Shown here: positions 58,245-64,000 of the stretch, in pieces
How the letters are laid out: each line of letters begins with the position of its first letter
Position numbering within the stretch: the first letter of the stretch is position 1
Translations under genes and position numbers: made by a program
NCBI GenBank assembly: GCA_963767685.1
Contig: CAVYEZ010000001.1
Coordinates: 310,001 to 374,000 of the forward strand
Length of the DNA stretch: 64,000 nucleotides
Direction: 5' to 3'
DNA from: Trebonia sp963767685
GTDB lineage: Bacteria; Actinomycetota; Actinomycetes; Streptosporangiales; Streptosporangiaceae
The notes under the pieces: generated by a model
What the model was told of the DNA's origin: nothing
Database searches by the model: none
The model's input: the letters and a program-made list of their open reading frames with translations, nothing else

Positions 58245-59797
58245 ATGTTCCTTACGTACCTCTGGCGCGAGCTGCGGCGGCGCGCTCGCCAGGCCATCTT
58301 CATAGCGGTGGGCCTGGCGCTAGGAATCGGGCTGGTGATCACTGTTACCGCGGCGTCCGCCGGGGTCAAGAACGCTCAGTCCACGGTCCTGCACTCGCTT
58401 TACGGCGTTGGCACCGACATCACGGTGACGAAGACCCCGACCACCAGCGCCACGGGTGGCGGCGGGTTCGGGTTCAGTTTCCGGCAGAACACTGGTACCA
58501 ACAAGCGGCCCGCGGCCGGCAGCAAGATCAACGACAACACGCTGAGCCAGGACTTCACCCTCGCCTCGCTCCGCTTCCTCGAACGTGACCACGATTTCCA
58601 AGCTGTCTAACGTGGCGGCCGCGGCGGGCGGGCTCACGCTCACCGACCGCACGGTGACCGGTACGGTCCCGGCCTTCAACACCGGCGGCAGCGGCGGTGG
58701 CGGCGGGTTCGGCGGCGGAGGCAGCGGCGGTAGCGGCGGTGGCGGCGGTGGCGGCGGCTTCACCGGCGGCGGCACGTCCAGCTTCAACACCAACAGCTAC
58801 ACCGTCACCGGCGTCGACATCAGCCACGGCCAGCTCGGCCCGCTGTCCACCGGCACGATCAGCTCCGGCCGCACCTTCACCACGGCGGACGACAGCAAGG
58901 ACGTCGCGCTCGTCGAGGCGAGCTACGCCACGTCGGAGAAGCTCAAGGTCGGCTCCACGATCGCGGTCGGCAACTCCAAGGGCACCGCGACCAACTTCAC
59001 CGTCGTCGGCATCGTGAGCGAGCCGTCGGGTGACAGCCCGTCCGACGTCTACCTCCCTCTGGGCGTCGCTCAGTCCCTGGCCAACCTGAAGAGCGACGTC
59101 AACACCATCTACGTGTCGGCGACCAGCAACAATGACATCACCACGCTGGCCAGCACCATCAAGAGCACGGTGTCCGGCTCGACCGTGACCGACGAGAACA
59201 GCCTCGCCAGCGAGGTCACCGGCTCCCTGTCCAGCGCGGCGTCGCTGGCCAACAGCCTCGGCAAGTGGCTGGCGATCGCGGTTCTCATCGCCGCGTTCCT
59301 GCTCGCGAGCCTGCTCACCATGTCGGCGGTGTCGCGGCGCATCCGTGAGTTCGGCACGCTGAAGGCGCTCGGCTGGAGGTCCCGCCGAGTGGTCGGCCAG
59401 GTGCTCGGCGAGTCGATCGCCATCGGCATCGTCGGCGGCGTGGTCGGCGTGGGGCTTGGCTTCCTCGGCGCCGCGCTCGTCGACCACTTCTCCGGGTCGC
59501 TCAGCGCCTCCCTCGGCTCCGCGACGGGCAGCGCGACCCCGGGCGGGGCCCAGCGCTTCGGCGGCGCGGGCGGCGGCACCGGCGGCACCGGCGGCGACCA
59601 ACCCCTTCCGCGGCGGCTTCGCCAGCGCGGCGCGCACCGCCGACACGGTCGCGGTGCACCTGTCCGCGCCGGTGACGATCACCGCGATCGTCCTCGCCGT
59701 GGGCCTCGCGGTCCTCGGCGGGCTGATCGCCGGCGGGTTCGGCGGCTGGCGGGCGGCGCGGCTGCGCCCCGCAGCGGCACTGTCCAAGGTCGCCTGA
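58245..59797 (+). CDS. MacB/FtsX-like ABC transporter permease (two frame changes)
   Basis: ATG at 58245 follows GAGGAG and reads MFLTYLWRELRRRARQAIFI, then a membrane helix (AVGLALGIGLVITVTAASAG), the MacB_PCD periplasmic-type domain and three C-terminal helices (LAIAVLIAAFLLASLLTMSA, IGIVGGVVGVGLGFLGAAL, TITAIVLAVGLAVLGGLI) with FGTLKALGWRSRRVVGQVL, typical of FtsX. Frame changes are needed near 58585 and 59600. Two Gly-rich loops (about residues 150-180, and one near 59560) are unusual. The protein is likely the exporter partner of the ATPase that follows 26 bases later. Confidence 0.85.
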
Positions 59798-59823
59798 GCG
59801 GGCCGGAAAGGAAATCACAGCCC

Positions 59824-60504
<681 letters not shown>

Positions 60505-60562
60505 CGGGCCCGCTTCCCGGGGGCGCCTGCCTCCTCCCATACAGGCGGCCCAGGGAGTAGAG

Positions 60563-60600
60563 CCCCAGGACGTGTCCCCCGGCACGCCTGGGGTTCTTTT
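60563..60600 (+). terminator. Intrinsic terminator of the ABC operon
   Basis: CCCCAGG plus CGTG (60563-60574, one bulged A) pair with CACG plus CCTGGGG (60583-60593) and are followed by TTCTTTT, one of the few T-tracts in the window. It lies 58 bases after the ATPase stop. Confidence 0.88.
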
Positions 60601-60616
60601 GTTGCCGGGCCTGCCG

Positions 60617-61051
60617 TCAGGGGGTGATAACCGCGGGATTTCCCGCGGTCCAGATGCTGGTGATCCCGCGGTAGGTGAACCGCCATCCGTCGCGCGTGCG
60701 GCGCAGCCGGTCGTCATAGCGGCCTCCCGCGAGGAACTTCTCGCCGCCGGGCAGGCCCAGGCGAACATGCTGGGCCTGGTAGTAGCACGTGTGCTCTGCC
60801 TCGTAGCCCTGCACCGCGGTGCGATGGTTGCCGTTCAGGTGATGGGTGGCATCGAATCGCCCCACGCTGACGCTGATCCTGGCAACGATCATGCCAGGTC
60901 CGGAGAGCCGTTCTCCCGAACCGTGGTACTCCCAGCAGGCGTCCTCGGTGAACAGCGCGCCCAGCCCCTTCCAGTCCCTGGTGTCGACGGCCGTCGCGTA
61001 GGCGATGACGACATCCACGATCCCGGCGCGGTCAGCGAGTTCCTGAATCAT
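60617..61051 (-). CDS. SnoaL-like / NTF2-fold protein
   Basis: A 144-residue alpha+beta barrel protein: VIAYATAVDTRDWKGLGALF, TEDACWEYHGSGERLSGP, DATHHLNGNHRTAVQGYEAE and GGRYDDRLRRTRDGWRFTYR. This is the SnoaL_4 pattern, seen in small polyketide cyclases, dehydratases and ring-hydroxylating dioxygenase beta-like subunits. It lies divergent from the HxlR regulator, 83 bases apart, so it is a probable regulatory target. Reaction unknown. The frame is intact. Confidence 0.82.
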   Translation of the reverse strand: MIQELADRAGIVDVVIAYATAVDTRDWKGLGALFTEDACWEYHGSGERLSGPGMIVARISVSVGRFDATHHLNGNHRTAVQGYEAEHTCYYQAQHVRLGLPGGEKFLAGGRYDDRLRRTRDGWRFTYRGITSIWTAGNPAVITP

Positions 61052-61134
61052 TGAGCCACCTCCCGATTTGGTGCACGATTTGATACGGAGTACATGATTG
61101 GTGACTGTCGAGCCCGGCGGAAGAAGGCACTTTC

Positions 61135-61515
61135 ATGTCCCGTAGTCACATCGATGTGTCCGCCCTGGCCAGCGAGGCGTGCCCGGTCTCAGAGGTCCTT
61201 GATCACGTCTCCGGGAAATGGAGCATCGGCATCCTGGTCGCCGCCGCGCAGGGCCCAGTTCGGTTCACCGAGCTGGAACGCTCGATCAAAGGAATCAGCA
61301 GGCGCATGCTCACGCTCACGCTGCGCAAGCTGGAGCGGGACGGCTTGCTCGTACGCACCGTCCATCCGGTCGTTCCGCCCAAGGTCGAGTACACGCTGAC
61401 GGAGATGGCCAGGGAACTCCACGAATCACTGCTGGCGCTCACCGACTGGGCCAAGCGGCACGGCAGCACGGTCGCCGCCGCCCAGGCCGCCTACGACCGC
61501 GAACATAACCTGTGA
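61135..61515 (+). CDS. HxlR-family winged-helix transcriptional regulator
   Basis: A 126-residue protein with the HxlR signature: ACPVSEVLDHVSGKWSIGIL with its conserved Cys, then GPVRFTELERSIKGISRRML, TLTLRKLERDGLLVRTVHPV and VPPKVEYTLTEMARELHESL. HxlR proteins sense aldehydes, redox state or small electrophiles, often through that Cys. The gene is divergent to the SnoaL-like gene and probably regulates it. ATG at 61135 follows AAGAAGG. The frame is intact. Confidence 0.92.
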   Translation: MSRSHIDVSALASEACPVSEVLDHVSGKWSIGILVAAAQGPVRFTELERSIKGISRRMLTLTLRKLERDGLLVRTVHPVVPPKVEYTLTEMARELHESLLALTDWAKRHGSTVAAAQAAYDREHNL

Positions 61516-61566
61516 GGGCGCCGCTCGGACTTGCCCGCGTCGTAGGCATTCTGCCGATCGCCCGGC

Positions 61567-61668
61567 CTAAGCCGGGGCCACGAACCCGGACTCGTAGGCG
61601 ATGACGATGAGCTGCGCGCGGTCCCGCGCGGCTAGCTTGGTCAGCAGCCGGCTCACCCGTGCGGAGGT
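61567..61668 (-). pseudogene. Remnant of a LuxR/NarL-type response regulator (C-terminal end only)
   Basis: The minus strand reads TSARVSRLLTKLAARDRAQL then IVIAYESGFVAPA and a stop. This is the last helix-turn-helix part of a NarL-type regulator. Upstream the homology stops abruptly and a small lipoprotein-like frame begins on the plus strand. No kinase gene is nearby. It looks like the relic of a deleted gene. Confidence 0.6.
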
Positions 61669-61677
61669 GCCCGCAGC

Positions 61678-61842
61678 ATGAGGCGAAGGCTTATTGCCGC
61701 GCTCATCGTGGCGGCCCTCATCGTCGTCTCCGTCTCGGGCTGCCACCTCCGCGTCACCGTGCACGCCGGCCCGGCGCAGACGCTGCCCAGGATCGATCAG
61801 GAATCGAGAAGCTCAACGGCGTCCCGGGGCTTAGTTTTTTAG
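61678..61842 (+). CDS. Possible small lipoprotein, perhaps truncated
   Basis: ATG at 61678 follows GGAGG ten bases upstream. The 54-residue product begins MRRRLIAALIVAALIVVSVS, and the next residues GC complete a lipobox (VSGC), so it could be lipid-anchored at the membrane. The mature part is only about 33 residues. From about 61800 another frame (IEKLNGVPGLSF) has better codon use, so the gene may be frame-shifted or decayed. It follows the regulator relic, so the locus may be degenerate. Confidence 0.4.
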   Translation: MRRRLIAALIVAALIVVSVSGCHLRVTVHAGPAQTLPRIDQESRSSTASRGLVF

Positions 61843-61887
61843 ATGGGCAGCATTACCCGAGCCCTGGGCACCGACAGGAGGCCAGAA

Positions 61888-62334
61888 ATGCCCGCGAAGA
61901 CTTCTGACACCGGATCCGGCTTCAGCGCCGAGGAACGCGCCGCGATGAAGGCCCGCGCCGCGGAGTTGCGCGCGGAGGGCAAGAAGGGCGCCAGGCAAGC
62001 CGACGACCTGCAGGCGGCCCTCGACGCGATCGCCAAGATGGCGCCGCAGGACCGCGCACTCGCCGAGCGCGTGCACGCGACCGTGACCGCGAATGCCCCG
62101 GAACTGTCGCCCAAGACCTGGTACGGGATGCCCGCCTACGCGAACGCGGACGGCAAGATCGTCGTCTCCTTCAAGAACTCCGGCAAGTTCGGCACCCGCT
62201 ACTCGACCCTGGAGTTCCAGGACGCCGCGCACCTTGACGATGGTGAGATCTGGCCGGTGTCGTACGCACTGCAGAAGTGGAGCCCCGTGGTCGAGAAAAA
62301 GATCGCCGACCTGGTGAAGGCCGCGCTCGCCTGA
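61888..62334 (+). CDS. DUF1801-domain protein
   Basis: ATG at 61888 follows GGAGG and gives MPAKTSDTGSGFSAEERAAM and KARAAELRAEGKKGARQADD. The DUF1801 part shows IAKMAPQDRALAERVHATVT, APELSPKTWYGMPAYANADG, KIVVSFKNSGKFGTRYSTLE and SYALQKWSPVVEKKIADLVK. These small proteins are sometimes described as iron-chaperone-like, but the function is uncertain. The length (148 residues) and frame are normal. A strong terminator follows. Confidence 0.85.
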   Translation: MPAKTSDTGSGFSAEERAAMKARAAELRAEGKKGARQADDLQAALDAIAKMAPQDRALAERVHATVTANAPELSPKTWYGMPAYANADGKIVVSFKNSGKFGTRYSTLEFQDAAHLDDGEIWPVSYALQKWSPVVEKKIADLVKAALA

Positions 62335-62412
62335 TGGTGCCGTTCAGTTGACGGGGCGGCGTCGAATCGCCCTACGGCCGGACTCGGCTGAGCCCCTCCG
62401 GCACGTGACCGG

Positions 62413-62456
62413 CACCCTGGCCTGGCCAGGCCCTCCGGGCCGGCCAGGCCAGGGTG
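62413..62456. terminator. Strong bidirectional terminator
   Basis: CACCCTGGCCTGGCC (62413-62427) and GGCCAGGCCAGGGTG (62442-62456) form a perfect 15-bp stem. The loop also folds (GGCCC/GGGCC). It lies between the convergent DUF1801 and methyltransferase genes. Confidence 0.82.
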
Positions 62457-62510
62457 TTCAGGCGCCAGGGGAGCACTGACTTCCGGTGATGCACCGGCGG
62501 GCACTAGCGT

Positions 62511-62542
62511 CCACAAACTGAAGAATATTATTCAGTTTGTGG
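62511..62542. promoter_or_regulatory. AT-rich 12-bp inverted repeat
   Basis: CCACAAACTGAA (62511-62522) and TTCAGTTTGTGG (62531-62542) are perfect inverted repeats around GAATATTA. It is far AT-richer than the surroundings and lies about 80 bases beyond the methyltransferase stop. It could be a second terminator or a protein-binding site. Confidence 0.5.
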
Positions 62543-62619
62543 AAGAAGGCCTACGCCGTCGCTCCTGTATGCGGGTCTGGGTTGTGGCGTCGCGGTGAAT
62601 CCCTAAGATGCCGGTGCGG

Positions 62620-63504
62620 TTAAGCGATGCTCCTCGTGGCGCATAAGGGTTTGCGGGCCATCCCGGCGTAGTGGGATGCGGCGTGCGGGTCGACTGGCTC
62701 GCCGTCGTCGGGGTGCCAGGTCAGGATCGGCACTACGCCTGGCTCGACTAGGTCGAGGCCGGAGAAGAACGCGGCGATCTCCGCCTGGGTGCGCGGCACG
62801 TAGGTCACGCCGCTGTGCTGTCCCGCCGCGACGGCATTGGCAGCCTGTTCGGGCTTGATGAAGTCCGCGGTGATGTGCGAGATGGTGAGGTAGCTGCCCG
62901 AAGGCAGGGCGTCGAGCAGCGTCGAAACGATGCCCTGCGGATCTTCGTTGTCCCTGAAGAACGGCAGGATCGACAGCAGCATCAGGGCAACCGGCTCGGC
63001 CAAGTCGAGGGTCTCGCGCAGTGCCGGGTCCGCGAGGATCTTGTCCGGCTCGCGCGCGTCCGCCTGGATGAAGGCGGTTGCGCCGGCCGGGTGACTGCTC
63101 ATCAGCGCCCGCGCATGCGCGAGCACGATCGGGTCGTTATCGACGTAGAGGGCCCGGGTGTCTGGCGCGAGTGCCTGCGCGACCTCGTGCGTGTTTCCCG
63201 CTGACGGGATGCCGGTGCCAATGTCGAGGAACTGCCTGATGCCCCGTTCATTGACCAGGTAACGCACGGCACGCCCAAGGAACGCGCGGTTCGCGCGGGC
63301 TGAGTATTGGGCCGACGGGATCTGCGCGGTAAGCGCGTCACCGAGCGCCCGGTCGGCGGCGAAGTTGTCCTTGCCGCCGAGGAAGTAGTCGTAAACCCGG
63401 GCTGGATGCGCGACGCCGGCGTTGATCCCGGGAGGCAGCCAGTCCGGGTCCTCGTGGACCGCCGCCACCGGGAAGGGCACGTTCGGACCGCCAGCTTCCG
63501 GCAT
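62620..63504 (-). CDS. SAM-dependent methyltransferase (DUF574 type), copy 2
   Basis: ATG at 63504 lies ten bases after GGAGG; an upstream TTG at 63513 is too close to it. The protein repeats the family marks: ARVYDYFLGGKDNFAADR, RANRAFLGRAVRYLVNERGI, RQFLDIGTGIPSAGNTHEVA, ALYVDNDPIVLAHARALM and SGSYLTISHITADFIKPEQA. It ends with YAGMARKPLCATRSIA. It is a clear paralogue of the protein at 37100-37939. The frame is intact. No biosynthetic partner is adjacent, and the substrate is unknown. Confidence 0.88.
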   Translation of the reverse strand: MPEAGGPNVPFPVAAVHEDPDWLPPGINAGVAHPARVYDYFLGGKDNFAADRALGDALTAQIPSAQYSARANRAFLGRAVRYLVNERGIRQFLDIGTGIPSAGNTHEVAQALAPDTRALYVDNDPIVLAHARALMSSHPAGATAFIQADAREPDKILADPALRETLDLAEPVALMLLSILPFFRDNEDPQGIVSTLLDALPSGSYLTISHITADFIKPEQAANAVAAGQHSGVTYVPRTQAEIAAFFSGLDLVEPGVVPILTWHPDDGEPVDPHAASHYAGMARKPLCATRSIA

Positions 63505-63921
63505 TGAAGTCAAGCCTCCGCGTAAGAGAGGAATTCTCGGCCTTGTGTTCCCGTCAAGTCTAGCCCTTGGCTTTCCCGCCCGCTGTGCGCGTCCCCGCCG
63601 CCCGGCCGTCGCCAGCGTGACCTTCTAATAAGAAGCTCCGACGTGGCTTGCGCCGCTGGTTGCCTTAGGAATCATGGGTGCTGACCGCGATGTCGATGAG
63701 CTGAGAGAATCCCTTCGGGAAAGCGTTATGCCCCACGCTCGGTATCCGCCAGTCCAAAAAGTGGAATTGAGATGATCGGAAACCGGTTATGCGCATCCCG
63801 TTCCGTCGTCGGCCTGTTCCCCCTGCCCCCGGCCTCGGTCCGAGCCGCCATGCGGACATACTCAAAGGTGCCACGTTCGCCAGCCCGGCCGACGCGATAA
63901 AGGCCCCTGCGCGGTTACGTG
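63505..63921. other. Spacer with no supportable gene
   Basis: About 415 bases, partly AT-richer (63660-63800). A minus-strand frame ending FSQLIDIAVSTHDS (63665-63874) has uneven codon use and I cannot link it to a family. It may be the relic of a gene. Confidence 0.35.
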
Positions 63922-64000
63922 ATGCCTCCGGACAAGCTTTCGGCCGGCGCGGCCGAGAACGCGCCCGAGATACTGCCGGGCCTGGTGCTCGCCGTTGCCA
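63922..64000 (+). CDS. Start of an unidentified gene, cut by the window end
   Basis: From ATG at 63922 the frame reads MPPDKLSAGAAENAPEILPG then LVLAVA and continues past the window. Third-base GC is high, as in the true genes here. The 26 residues are too few to name a family. Confidence 0.4.
   Translation, partial: MPPDKLSAGAAENAPEILPGLVLAVA

Overview
The window is very GC-rich with GTG/TTG starts, AGGAGG-type ribosome sites and an actinobacterial gene complement: PNPase/GpsI, DUF2277, a DUF397-like protein, Eis-type acetyltransferase, paired SAM methyltransferases of the DUF574 type, MenA and a hopanoid cluster. I infer a filamentous actinomycete near the Streptosporangiales. That placement is an inference; no rRNA or tRNA gene is visible here.

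Layout. 0-13.6 kb (+): a conserved translation and RNA-decay block, nusA(3' part)-ylxR-infB-DUF503-rbfA-truB, a FemAB-like gene on the minus strand, then ribF-rpsO-pnp and an M16 peptidase. 13.9-25.5 kb: dapB, small conserved genes, a PrsW-like membrane protein that has lost its catalytic residues, an alkylation-repair pair (ogt and an Ada-AlkA fusion), a PHP phosphoesterase, two unusual helix-turn-helix proteins, and an NfeD/SPFH pair. 25.7-30.8 kb (minus): menA, GNAT, ilvD and a NERD-domain protein. 31.3-37.9 kb (+): secreted penicillin-acylase-type hydrolase, a membrane protein, proS and a methyltransferase. 38.5-39.9 kb: an IS110-family insertion. 40.3-49.2 kb: pepN, rpiB, a Ser/Thr kinase with a predicted extracytoplasmic beta-propeller, eis and a membrane SpoIIE phosphatase. 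49.7-57.9 kb (+): hopanoid operon hpnC-hpnD-hpnE-prenyl synthase-shc-hpnG-ispH, with start/stop overlaps at several junctions. 58.2-64 kb: a MacB-like ABC exporter, SnoaL-like and HxlR genes, gene remnants, a DUF1801 protein, a second methyltransferase and the start of another gene.

How genes work together. HpnC, HpnD and HpnE are the three-step route from farnesyl diphosphate to squalene, the prenyl synthase supplies the C15 (or longer) precursor, Shc cyclises squalene to hopene, HpnG processes the hopanoid side chain and IspH is the last MEP-pathway step feeding the precursors. InfB, RbfA, TruB, RpsO and NusA form the classical translation/ribosome-maturation group.

Major caveat. Many housekeeping genes are broken by single-base frame changes (infB, truB, ribF, pnp, ilvD, ogt and others), densest between 1.7 and 31 kb, whereas 31-56 kb is nearly clean. 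Both insertions and deletions occur, often next to G/C runs. I read this mainly as assembly indels rather than gene decay, and annotate each gene over its full repaired span.
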